Shown here: positions 33,652 through 42,020 of the stretch, piece after piece | Layout: each line of letters opens with the position of its first letter | How positions within the stretch are numbered: the first letter of the stretch is position 1 | Assembly (NCBI GenBank): GCA_017395045.1 | Contig: JAFPWG010000028.1 | Coordinates: 1-64,000, forward strand | Reading direction: 5' to 3' | Source: Bacteroidales bacterium | GTDB taxonomy: Bacteria > Bacteroidota > Bacteroidia > Bacteroidales > UBA932 | Length of the DNA: 64,000 nt | Notes under the pieces: generated by a model | Told to the model about the DNA's origin: nothing | Database searches by the model: none | What the model saw: the letters and a program-made list of their open reading frames with translations, nothing else | Translations under genes and position numbers: made by a program

Positions 33652-36378
33652 ATGAACGATATCAAGAAAAGAGTCTATCGTTTCGGTGGAAAGACCGCTG
33701 AAGGCGATGGCAAGATGCGCGAGCTTCTCGGCGGCAAGGGTGCGAACCTTGCCGAGATGAACCTCCTCGGAATGCCGGTTCCTGCCGGTTTCACGATCAC
33801 GACCGAGTGCTGCACCGAGTACTATCGTCTGGGCGGCGGCTATACGTCCGCTCTCAAGGCCGAGGTCGCAGCTGCGCTCGAAGCCACGGAAAAGATCATG
33901 GGCAAGAAGTTCGGCGACGCCGAGGACCCGCTCCTCGTGAGCTGCCGTTCCGGTGCCCGCAGCTCCATGCCGGGCATGATGGACACGATCCTCAATATCG
34001 GCCTGTGCTCCAAGACCATCCCTGGACTCATCAAGAAGACCAACAACCCGCGTTTCGTGTATGACGCCTATCGCCGTCTCATCATGATGTACTCCGACGT
34101 CGTCATGGAGAAGGCCGAGGGCATCGAGCCGGCCGACGGCCAGGGCATCCGCCAGCAGCTGGACCGCATGATGCAGGACGTCAAGGACGCGAAGGGTTAC
34201 AAGAGCGACACCGACCTGACCGCGGAAGAGCTGAAGGACCTCGCCGAGGCCTTCAAGGTCCGCATCAAGGAAGTCCTGGGCGTGGAGTTCCCGGACGATG
34301 CGAAGGCCCAGCTGTGGGGCTCCATCGGCGGCGTCTTCAAGTCCTGGAACGGCAAGCGCGCCATCCGTTACCGCCAGATCGAGCACATTCCGGACGATTG
34401 GGGCACGGCTGTCAACGTCCAGTCCATGGTGTTCGGCAACATGGGTGACACCTCCGCCACCGGTGTGGCCTTCTCCCGCAACCCGGCCAACGGTGACAAC
34501 AAGTTCTACGGTGAGTGGCTCATCAACGCCCAGGGCGAAGACGTGGTTGCCGGTATCCGTACCCCGAACCCCCTGAACGAGGCCACCAAGAGCGAGAAGA
34601 ACAAGAACCTCGCTTCCCTCGAGACTGCCATGCCGGCCGTGTACAAGGAGCTGGATGATATCCGCATCCGCCTCGAGAAGCACTTCCAGGACATGCAGGA
34701 CATCGAGTTCACCATCCAGGAAGGCAAGCTGTGGATGCTGCAGTGCCGTATCGGCAAGCGCACCGGCCTCGCCGCCCTGCAGATGGCCGTTGACATGGTG
34801 GACGAAGGCTTGATCGACGAGAAGACCGCGATCCTCCGCGTCGCTCCGTCCCAGTTGGACGAAGTCCTTCACCCGATCCTGGATCCGGCTTCCGAGAAGA
34901 AGGCCTCCGTCCTGGCCCAGGGTCTCCCGGCTTCCCCGGGCGGCGCCGTCGGCCAGATCGTCTTCACCTCCGAAGACGCCATCAAGTATGCCCTTGCCGG
35001 CAAGAAGTGCATCCTCGTCCGTGAGGAGACCTCTCCGGAGGACATCGACGGTATGCACGCTTCCGTGGGTATCCTCACCGAGCGCGGCGGCATGACCTCC
35101 CACGCGGCCCTCGTGGCCCGCGGCTGGGGCAAGTGCTGCATCGTCGGCTGCGACGCCCTCAAGATCAACTTCAAGGACAAGACCGTCTCCTTCGCCGGCA
35201 TCGACAAGAAGTTCAAGGAAGGTGACTTCCTGAGCCTCAACGGCGCCAAGGGTCTCGTCTATGGCTGCGCCATCGACACGATGGACGCCTCCGAGAACCC
35301 GCTCTTCGCCAAGTTCATGGGCATGTGTGACAAGTTCCGCAAGCTGGGTATCCGCACCAATGCCGATACGCCCGAAGATGCCGCCCGCGCCCTCAAGTTC
35401 GGCGCCCAGGGCATCGGCCTGTTCCGTATCGAGCACATGTTCTACGGCCGCAACAGCGAAATTCCCCTGTCCAAGCTCCGCAAGATGATCCTCTGCGACA
35501 CCGACGAGGAACGCAAGGCCGCTCTCTCCGAACTGGAGCCCTTCATGAAGGCCGCCGTCAAGGAGACCCTCCGCGTGATGGATGGCAAGCCCGTCGTGTT
35601 CCGCCTTCTGGATCCGCCGCTCCACGAGTTCGTCCCGCAGGGTAAGGACAAGAAGGAGGAACTGGCCAAGGATCTGGGCATCACCGTCAAGGAAGTCGAA
35701 AAGAGAGGCGCTTCCCTCCACGAGGTGAACCCGATGATGGGACACCGCGGTGTCCGTCTGCACGTCAGCTTCCCGCTGATCGCCGAGACCCAGTACCGCG
35801 CCATCTTCACCGCCGCCGCCGAACTTCAGAAGGAAGGCCTGCACCCGCATCCGGAGATCATGATCCCGGTCACCATCTCCGCCCGTGAGCTCAGCTTCCA
35901 GAAGGCGATCTGCGAAAAGATCAAGGCCGAGGTCCAGGCCCAGGTGGGCACCCTCCTCGACTACCAGTTCGGTACGATGATCGAGATCCCGCGTGCCGCC
36001 CTCACCGCCGACCGCATGGCCCGCGAGGCCCAGTTCTTCAGCTTCGGTACGAACGACCTCACCCAGATGACCTTCGGCTTCAGCCGTGACGACATCGGCA
36101 CCTTCATGGGTGACTACCTCGGCAACAAGATCCTGGATGCCGACCCGTTCCAGACCATCGACGTGAAGGCTGTCGGCCAGCTGGTGAAGATCGGCGTGGA
36201 CAAGGGCCGTAACACCCGCAAGGGCCTGATGTGCGGCATCTGCGGCGAGCACGGCGGCGATCCGAAGTCCATCGAGTTCTTCAACACGATCGGCATCGAC
36301 TACGTCTCCTGCTCCCCGTTCCGCGTCCCTATCGCCCGCCTTGCCGCCGCTCAGGCCGAGATCAAGCAGAACGCGTAA
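33652..36378 (+). CDS. ppdK: Pyruvate, phosphate dikinase
   Basis: Interconverts pyruvate, ATP and phosphate with PEP, AMP and pyrophosphate; in anaerobic Bacteroidales it serves glycolysis or gluconeogenesis. 908 residues, full family length. ATP-grasp domain at the N-terminus (LLGGKGANLAEMNLLGMPVP and SCRSGARSSMPGMMDTILN), swivelling domain with the phospho-His in TERGGMTSHAALVARGWGKC, and PEP-binding barrel ending GICGEHGGDPKSIEFF. Codon use is strongly biased toward GC-ending codons, as expected of a highly expressed gene. Followed by a strong terminator. Confidence 0.97.
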   Translation: MNDIKKRVYRFGGKTAEGDGKMRELLGGKGANLAEMNLLGMPVPAGFTITTECCTEYYRLGGGYTSALKAEVAAALEATEKIMGKKFGDAEDPLLVSCRSGARSSMPGMMDTILNIGLCSKTIPGLIKKTNNPRFVYDAYRRLIMMYSDVVMEKAEGIEPADGQGIRQQLDRMMQDVKDAKGYKSDTDLTAEELKDLAEAFKVRIKEVLGVEFPDDAKAQLWGSIGGVFKSWNGKRAIRYRQIEHIPDDWGTAVNVQSMVFGNMGDTSATGVAFSRNPANGDNKFYGEWLINAQGEDVVAGIRTPNPLNEATKSEKNKNLASLETAMPAVYKELDDIRIRLEKHFQDMQDIEFTIQEGKLWMLQCRIGKRTGLAALQMAVDMVDEGLIDEKTAILRVAPSQLDEVLHPILDPASEKKASVLAQGLPASPGGAVGQIVFTSEDAIKYALAGKKCILVREETSPEDIDGMHASVGILTERGGMTSHAALVARGWGKCCIVGCDALKINFKDKTVSFAGIDKKFKEGDFLSLNGAKGLVYGCAIDTMDASENPLFAKFMGMCDKFRKLGIRTNADTPEDAARALKFGAQGIGLFRIEHMFYGRNSEIPLSKLRKMILCDTDEERKAALSELEPFMKAAVKETLRVMDGKPVVFRLLDPPLHEFVPQGKDKKEELAKDLGITVKEVEKRGASLHEVNPMMGHRGVRLHVSFPLIAETQYRAIFTAAAELQKEGLHPHPEIMIPVTISARELSFQKAICEKIKAEVQAQVGTLLDYQFGTMIEIPRAALTADRMAREAQFFSFGTNDLTQMTFGFSRDDIGTFMGDYLGNKILDADPFQTIDVKAVGQLVKIGVDKGRNTRKGLMCGICGEHGGDPKSIEFFNTIGIDYVSCSPFRVPIARLAAAQAEIKQNA

Positions 36379-36385
36379 GCGATTC

Positions 36386-36413
36386 TGTCATTTCGAGCGA
36401 AGTCGAGAAATCT
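36386..36413. repeat. Widespread interspersed repeat (CHFERSREIS type)
   Basis: The 28-bp element begins TGTCATTTCGAGCGAAG and ends TCGAGAAATCT, and contains an imperfect inverted repeat. I recognise it as a short sequence found between genes in many Bacteroidetes and some other phyla, where it is often mis-translated as CHFERSREIS. One copy was noticed here, between the ppdK stop and its terminator. Confidence 0.65.
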
Positions 36414-36421
36414 CAATCCAA

Positions 36422-36458
36422 AAGGCCAGCCCATTGTTCAGGGCTGGCCTTCTTTTTT
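36422..36458 (+). terminator. Rho-independent terminator after ppdK
   Basis: Perfect 11-bp arms AAGGCCAGCCC (36422-36432) and GGGCTGGCCTT (36441-36451), an 8-nt loop, then CTTTTTT. Textbook intrinsic terminator for the plus strand. Confidence 0.92.
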
Positions 36459-36491
36459 GGTTTGCGTTGCCGGAGAAATGTACAAAAGGCG

Positions 36492-36517
36492 TGTGTGAAG
36501 AAGGGGTATTTCGCACA
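36492..36517. repeat. Degenerate hairpin, inverted relative of the next one
   Basis: Arms TGTGTGAA and TTCGCACA pair with one G-T wobble around AGGGGTA. Its reverse complement aligns with the core of the perfect hairpin at 36543-36567 with one gap and about three mismatches. Confidence 0.6.
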
Positions 36518-36536
36518 ATTATCGGCCGAAATGAAT

Positions 36537-36573
36537 GAAAACTGTGTGAAAACCCCTGTTTCACACAGTTTTC
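36537..36573 (-). terminator. Perfect 15-bp hairpin after the nitroreductase gene
   Basis: Arms GAAAACTGTGTGAAA (36537-36551) and TTTCACACAGTTTTC (36559-36573), 7-nt loop. Lies 21 bp past the nitroreductase stop on the minus strand. No long T-run follows, so it may act as a terminator, an mRNA 3'-end stabiliser or a repeat element. Confidence 0.6.
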
Positions 36574-36594
36574 ACATTCGGCGTCCTACGGAGG

Positions 36595-37125
36595 CTATTT
36601 TACGATGCGCCAGTAGTTCTCCTTGCGGGGTTTCGGGTCGCGTGGAGGGGCGGCGGGATAGCCAAGGGCAAGGGCACCGATGCCGATGAGTCCGTCGGGT
36701 AGGCCCAGTTCCTTCATCAGGGCCTTGCCTTCTTCGGTGGCGAACATTTCGCGTTCGCGGTTGATCCAGCAGGAGCCCAGGCCGATGGCGTAGGCAGCAT
36801 TCATCATGTTGCCAAGGACGAGCGAACCGTCCGGAACGGAATTTGCCCAGGCAGCCGGGTCCGAGCCGAATACCAGCACATAGGTCGGCGCACCGTAAAA
36901 AGGGTCGACATCCGTACCCATGACGGCAGCATTCATCCGGGAAATCTTCTTCAGGAGGCCGGGATTCTGGACAGCTACGATCCAGGGATCCTGGCGTCCC
37001 ATGGCCGTAGGGGCCCAGGTGCCGGCCTCCAGTACGGTCTTGAGTTCGTCATCGGTAATCTGCTCCTGCTTGTAGGAGCGAACGCTTCTGCGCTTCGCAA
37101 GCGCCTCAATCACATTGTTTTGCAT
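36595..37125 (-). CDS. Nitroreductase-family protein
   Basis: 176 residues from ATG 37125 (MQNNVIEALAKRRSVRSYKQ), the usual family start; an ATG at 37161 would overlap the upstream gene by 14 bp. FMN contacts in KRRSVRSYK, AGTWAPTAMGRQDPW and the C-terminal IGALALGYPAAPPRDPKPRK with the terminal Arg/Lys-rich motif. GLGSCWINRE is also typical. Probably reduces a quinone or nitro compound with NAD(P)H; physiological substrate unknown. Last gene of a minus-strand series and 22 bp after the BACON lipoprotein gene. Confidence 0.9.
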   Translation of the reverse strand: MQNNVIEALAKRRSVRSYKQEQITDDELKTVLEAGTWAPTAMGRQDPWIVAVQNPGLLKKISRMNAAVMGTDVDPFYGAPTYVLVFGSDPAAWANSVPDGSLVLGNMMNAAYAIGLGSCWINREREMFATEEGKALMKELGLPDGLIGIGALALGYPAAPPRDPKPRKENYWRIVK

Positions 37126-37147
37126 GTCGAAAAGGGATTCCTTCCAA

Positions 37148-38794
37148 TCAATAATAATCAAACGTGAAATTGACAGAGTATTCTTCTGAAGAACCGGTCG
37201 GCGTCGCGTTTACGTTCTGGATTTTGAAGGCGACCTCCCAAGGACTCACCACACCATCCATATCGCGGTCCACATTGTAAGCGACAAGTTCTCCTGTACA
37301 GGATGCCAGGTTGAACGAGATGGGGAACGTGGCCCGGGTCATGATCAGACCATCTTCGGAAACCCAGGTCCAAGGTTTTGATTTAAACTGGTAGGGAATA
37401 CCGGAGCAGCGGATTTCGAACGTCCCGGGACCATAGGGCCAGTCATAGGCAAGGCTCCGGTCGAATTTTATCCAACTGCCGCCTCTATTGAACTCTGCAC
37501 CATGGAGCATGAAATAATGCAGGAAGTCACTCTCCGGAATCGTGATATCGTCTATCCGGATCGCAAGGACGTGTTCGGAACGTTTACCGATCATGCCGGG
37601 CAACAGGAAGAACATCAGTTCAGTGTCTTCTCCCTGTATCCCAAGGAAATCCTCCAGGATCTCTCCAAATCCGATTTCATAGGCAATCAGGCGGATGAGC
37701 ACATTGATGTCCACCCCGTTCACTGGCGCGAGGAACTCCGACGGTTCGAAATGGAAACCAAGAGGGCCGTCACCGGAAATCCCCATGGGTGAGAATGCAT
37801 ACAGGTCATTCCCTTTCCAGTGATAATTGAAGACGAAATCCTCATTCTTCAAAGCGATGAGCCTGTCGTCGGAATCATAGGAAAGATCAATGTGTTGGTC
37901 ACCGTTCACCTGTATCGAGGAGATCTTCCCATCCCCATCCAACTTGATTTCCAGGGGCGGATCGTCATATCGGGTGATCTTCATCGTGTTCCCGGTGTAC
38001 TGGTATAAAAGAATATCCTCCATTTCGTTCCCTATTCCTCCGGATAATTTGGTCAGACGCTTGTTGTCATCGTAGGTGAGAAGCAGTTTCAGTCCGGAGA
38101 AATCCAGTTCCGGATAATCTGTTTCCATCGTGACGGACCGAACCATTTTGCGGGACATGTTCATCACAGCCGCCTCCTGTTTGACCGTAATCTCCTGGGA
38201 CAGGCCGCCTCCGGAGATGCTGATTGTCGCACTTCGCTCCTCAGAGGTGGGATTCTCCTCGATGGTAAACGATAAATTATTAGATGTCAAGGCCTTAGAA
38301 TTGACCAGTTTGATCCAGTCGGCACTGATTGAAACACTGTAGTCGACATTCGCTTTCACTTCAATTTCCAGGCTCTGTGCTTCCGGATCCAATGAGAAAT
38401 CGGAGTTCCCTTCCACAAGAAGGCCAAGTTTCGCGGGCTGGACGATGCTTACGGTTTGACTTAAATCGCCGGATATGATGGTGACCGTGCATACCCTGTC
38501 ATCATAGGTCGGATTGGGGTCGCAGGTCACATGAAGGGTTATGGGACTGTCCGAAGCCGATCCGCTCATTTGATCCACATGGACCCAGGAATCACTTACG
38601 GAGACATTCCAGTCCTGGTTTGCGGTGAAGGTGATTGCTCCTTCATTATTATTCGGCGTCAACTCGATTTCGGGTTTGCCGTCGATGCTGAGCATGGGAG
38701 CGCTTTGACAGGAGAACAGCCCCACTGCCAGGAGCGTGATGATGAAAAAGGAAATACCTTTCTTGCAGAGGAAAAGAGAGGGATTCAATTGCAT
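37148..38794 (-). CDS. BACON-domain lipoprotein
   Basis: 548 residues. Lipoprotein signal with lipobox VGLFSC (Cys about residue 29), so probably surface or outer-membrane anchored. Two BACON domains follow (about 36-120 and 122-210; NQDWNVSVSDSWVHVDQMSG and NVDYSVSISADWIKLVN), a Bacteroidetes module that often binds carbohydrate or mucin. The rest (about 215-548) is beta-rich and unassigned, with a YDDNKRLTKLSGG-type segment like DUF4595. Base composition is clearly more AT-rich and codon use less biased than in neighbours, suggesting recent acquisition. No TAnnTTTG box found in the 49-bp gap before it. Confidence 0.82.
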   Translation of the reverse strand: MQLNPSLFLCKKGISFFIITLLAVGLFSCQSAPMLSIDGKPEIELTPNNNEGAITFTANQDWNVSVSDSWVHVDQMSGSASDSPITLHVTCDPNPTYDDRVCTVTIISGDLSQTVSIVQPAKLGLLVEGNSDFSLDPEAQSLEIEVKANVDYSVSISADWIKLVNSKALTSNNLSFTIEENPTSEERSATISISGGGLSQEITVKQEAAVMNMSRKMVRSVTMETDYPELDFSGLKLLLTYDDNKRLTKLSGGIGNEMEDILLYQYTGNTMKITRYDDPPLEIKLDGDGKISSIQVNGDQHIDLSYDSDDRLIALKNEDFVFNYHWKGNDLYAFSPMGISGDGPLGFHFEPSEFLAPVNGVDINVLIRLIAYEIGFGEILEDFLGIQGEDTELMFFLLPGMIGKRSEHVLAIRIDDITIPESDFLHYFMLHGAEFNRGGSWIKFDRSLAYDWPYGPGTFEIRCSGIPYQFKSKPWTWVSEDGLIMTRATFPISFNLASCTGELVAYNVDRDMDGVVSPWEVAFKIQNVNATPTGSSEEYSVNFTFDYY

Positions 38795-38843
38795 ATAGAA
38801 GTATTTAAATAATAATTGTCATTCCTGCAGGCCGAAATCAATC

Positions 38844-40661
38844 CTATTCCCCCGTCGGTTCATTATAAACTGCCTGGGTGACGGTCTGGGCGAGTTTTTC
38901 GATGTTGAGGCTACGGGCGGAGGCATCGACGATGTCTTTGTAGACCCCGCCCTTGCGATAGAGTTCGTCCGGGTCGCCGCTTTGTTCGAGGTGCCCTTCC
39001 TTCAGCGCATAGACCATCTCACTGTCAATGATTTGCGAGATGGAGTGGGAGATGATGATGACGGTACGGTCCTTCTTGATGGCGTCGATGGCGGACTTGA
39101 TCTGCTCCGTGGCGATGGCGTCCAGCGAGGCCGTGGGCTCGTCCAGGAAGATGATGGGCGGATCCTTGAGGAACATCCGGGCGAGGGCGATGCGCTGCTG
39201 CTGTCCGCCGGAAAGATGGGTGGCTGCGGTTTCGAATCCTTTCGGAAGGGCGGCGATCTGGTCGTAGATGCTGGCTTTGCGCGCCGCCTCGTACACCTCT
39301 TCCAGGGTGGCGTCGGGCTTCCCGTACCGGATGTTCTCCACGACCGACCCGTCGAAGATATGGTTCTTCTGCAGGACCAGGCCGATGTTTTCCCGCAGGT
39401 AGTGCGTGTCCCATTCCCGGAGGTCCACCCCGTCCAGGGTGATGGAACCGCAGTCGGGCTCATAGAACTTGTCCAGCAGGTTCACGATGGTGGATTTGCC
39501 CGCCCCGCTCAGACCGACGAGGGCGGTAATCTTCCCGCTGTCCACTTTCAGGGAAATGCCGTGCAGGGCCTTGGTCCCGTTGGGATAGGTGAAGTCCACA
39601 TCCTTCATTTCGAAAGTCCCCAGCACCTTTTCAGGCCGGTAGCTGCCCGTCGGCTCCAGTTCGCTGTCCGCATCGACAATGTCGAAGTACCCTTCCGCGT
39701 ACACCAAGGCGTCGTTCAGGTCGTCGAAAATGCGCTGGAGCGACGTGATCGGGGCCGTTACGTTGGAGAAGAGCATGATGTGGTACATGATCTTACCGAT
39801 GGTCATACCCGGGTAGCCGGTCAGGACCAGATAGGAGGTGAGGATGATGATCAGGACCGTCCCGGTCTGGCTGACGAAACTCTTCAGCGCATCGAAGCCG
39901 AACGAAGCCCGGCGGATGTTCAACTGGTTTCCGTAGTATCCTTCCTGGAGTTCGGTCTGTTTCCCCAGTTCGATTTCCTCCCGGTTGAAGGACTTGACGA
40001 CGTTCATGCTCTCGAGGATGCTCATGATGCTGCCGCTGCGCCGTTCGTTGAATCCGCGCATGTTCTTCCGGGAGCTCTTCAGCTTCCGCCCCTGCAAAGA
40101 GGTGATCCAGAAGTAGATAGGCACAATGGCCAGGGCCGTCAGGCCCACGTAGACGTTCGCCGCGAAGATGAGCACGAGGGCCAGCACGGAGCTCACGATC
40201 ATCGGAAGGAGGTTGATGAAGAAGTTCTGGATCGTGCGGGAAATGCTGCTCGCACCCTGGTCGATCCGGGCCTGGAGCATGCCGGGGGCGTTGTCGCTCC
40301 GGGCGAAGAAGGCCATCCGGTACTGGAGGATCCGCTCGACGACGCCCAGCGAGAGCCGCTGGGAGATATTGATGCGGAGTTTCTCGCCGAAAATGCTCTG
40401 TCCGAAGGAGATTCCGGCCCGCAGGATTTCCTTCCCGAGGAGCACGACGCTGACGATGATGAGGATCCTCGCCGCCTTGGCCCAGGTGAAATCGGGCGAA
40501 CCGACAAGGGCGTTGATCGCATCGACGGTCCGGTCCAGCACGACGGCGTTCACCTGCGCGAGCAGGGAACCCAGCAGGGTGAAGGACAGCGTCGCCGCCA
40601 GCAGGAGCCGGTGCGGCTTGACATAAGGAACGATCCTCCGGAACAGCTGTGCGAGGGTCAT
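38844..40661 (-). CDS. ABC exporter, fused permease and ATPase
   Basis: 605-residue half-transporter of the MsbA/lipid-and-drug exporter type. A transmembrane domain (about 1-320, six helices) precedes a nucleotide-binding domain (about 350-590) with Walker A GLSGAGKST, signature LSGGQQQR, Walker B IIFLDEPTASLD and the switch His in IISHSISQI. Works as a homodimer. Substrate unknown; family members flip lipids, peptides or drugs. 20 bp after the PhoH gene on the same strand. Confidence 0.9.
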   Translation of the reverse strand: MTLAQLFRRIVPYVKPHRLLLAATLSFTLLGSLLAQVNAVVLDRTVDAINALVGSPDFTWAKAARILIIVSVVLLGKEILRAGISFGQSIFGEKLRINISQRLSLGVVERILQYRMAFFARSDNAPGMLQARIDQGASSISRTIQNFFINLLPMIVSSVLALVLIFAANVYVGLTALAIVPIYFWITSLQGRKLKSSRKNMRGFNERRSGSIMSILESMNVVKSFNREEIELGKQTELQEGYYGNQLNIRRASFGFDALKSFVSQTGTVLIIILTSYLVLTGYPGMTIGKIMYHIMLFSNVTAPITSLQRIFDDLNDALVYAEGYFDIVDADSELEPTGSYRPEKVLGTFEMKDVDFTYPNGTKALHGISLKVDSGKITALVGLSGAGKSTIVNLLDKFYEPDCGSITLDGVDLREWDTHYLRENIGLVLQKNHIFDGSVVENIRYGKPDATLEEVYEAARKASIYDQIAALPKGFETAATHLSGGQQQRIALARMFLKDPPIIFLDEPTASLDAIATEQIKSAIDAIKKDRTVIIISHSISQIIDSEMVYALKEGHLEQSGDPDELYRKGGVYKDIVDASARSLNIEKLAQTVTQAVYNEPTGE

Positions 40662-40681
40662 AGTAGGAGGAAGTATTTCTA

Positions 40682-42007
40682 TTACAGTAACTTAGCTGCG
40701 ATGTCGGAAAGTTCGGAACGTTCGCCCTTGCGGAGGAAGATGTGCTGGAACAGGGGCTGCCCGGTCATCTTCTCGCCCAGGTGGGTGAGGCCGTTGGACC
40801 ACTGGTCCAGGTAGGGCTGGTCGATCTGGAAGATGTCGCCCGTGAACACCATCTTAGTGCCTTCGCCAGCACGGGTGATGATGGTCTTGACTTCATGCGG
40901 AGTCAGGTTCTGCGCCTCATCCACGATGAAATAGACCTTTCCGAGGGAGCGGCCGCGGATGTAGGCGAGCGGGGAGATGAGGAGTTTCTCCTCCCTCAGG
41001 AGGGCGTCGATCTTCTGGGCTTGCTTGGATCCGGGTTTGAAACACCGGCGGATGACATCCAGATTGTCCATCAGGGGCTGCACGTAGGGACTCATCTTGC
41101 TCTTCTGGTCTCCCGGGAGGAAGCCGATGTCCTGGCCGCCGAGTACCACGGTGGGCCGGCTGAGAATAATCTGGTCGAAGTCTCTTTCCTGCTCCAGTGC
41201 GGCTGCAAGGGCGATGAGGGTCTTTCCGGTGCCCGCCCCGCCGGTCAGGGACACGAGCGGGATGTCGGGATTCAGGCAGGCGTCCATAGCAAAGCGCTGT
41301 TCGTCGTTGCGCGGGCGGATGCCGCAGGCTTCCTTCGAGCGGACGAGCACGATGCGTTTGTACTCGGCATCATACCGGGCGCAAACCGTGGTCCCGCCCA
41401 GGTCGAACTTATACAGTTGGTTCGGTCGCGGCTCCTTCGCCGAAACGTCCTTCCAGGGAACGCTGTTGTCCTGGCCGTAGGCGATCTGCTGGACGACCTG
41501 CGGGTCGGCGTCGGCAAAGAGCACCTCGTGTTCGAGGCCTTCCAGCGTTTCGTCCTCCACGCGGTCCCTCAGGTAGTCCTGGGCCGGCATCCCGGCCGCC
41601 TTGGCCTTGAGGCGGAGGTTGATGTCCTTGGTCACCAGGGCGACGAAACGGTCCGGGTTGTTGTCCCGGACCCACATGGCCGTGGACAGGATGCGGTGGT
41701 CCTGGATGTCGTCGCGGAACAGGTCGGCGAACTCGGGGGTGAAGGGATGGTTGGGCTCGATCTTGATGTTCCCCAGCCGTTTCCCGAGCGGGATTCCCTT
41801 GGGGCCGAACTCCTTCTTGTCGGTGAGCTTGTTGATTTCCCGCATGAAGGCGCGGGCATTGTACGAGAGGGCGTCGTTGCCCTTCTTGAACTTGTCCAGC
41901 TCCTCGATGACCGCGATGGGGATCACGAGGTCGTTGTCCTGGAAATGCTTGATTGCCTGGTGGTCGTGCAGGATGATGTTGGTGTCGAGGACAAAAATCT
42001 TGGCCAT
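40682..42007 (-). CDS. phoH: PhoH-family ATPase with N-terminal PIN domain
   Basis: 441 residues. The PIN ribonuclease-like domain (about 1-140) carries an acidic site starting KIFVLDTNIILHDH. The PhoH P-loop domain (about 230-441) follows, with Walker A LTGGAGTGKTLIALAAAL and Walker B-like VYFIVDEAQNLTPHEVK. PIN-PhoH2 proteins are RNA helicase/RNase-like enzymes; some are linked to toxin-antitoxin loci in actinobacteria, but no antitoxin gene is beside this one. 13 bp after the AIR-synthase-like gene. Confidence 0.92.
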   Translation of the reverse strand: MAKIFVLDTNIILHDHQAIKHFQDNDLVIPIAVIEELDKFKKGNDALSYNARAFMREINKLTDKKEFGPKGIPLGKRLGNIKIEPNHPFTPEFADLFRDDIQDHRILSTAMWVRDNNPDRFVALVTKDINLRLKAKAAGMPAQDYLRDRVEDETLEGLEHEVLFADADPQVVQQIAYGQDNSVPWKDVSAKEPRPNQLYKFDLGGTTVCARYDAEYKRIVLVRSKEACGIRPRNDEQRFAMDACLNPDIPLVSLTGGAGTGKTLIALAAALEQERDFDQIILSRPTVVLGGQDIGFLPGDQKSKMSPYVQPLMDNLDVIRRCFKPGSKQAQKIDALLREEKLLISPLAYIRGRSLGKVYFIVDEAQNLTPHEVKTIITRAGEGTKMVFTGDIFQIDQPYLDQWSNGLTHLGEKMTGQPLFQHIFLRKGERSELSDIAAKLL

Positions 42008-42020
42008 TGTTTTCGTGCGG

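Noticed and set aside
36386-36573. CRISPR array or small RNA gene in the region after ppdK
   Set aside because: The elements are hairpins of different sequence and spacing, with no repeated unit-spacer pattern and no clear promoter.
40682-42007. PIN-PhoH gene as a toxin-antitoxin locus
   Set aside because: No short antitoxin-like frame lies beside it, and both neighbours have other credible identities.
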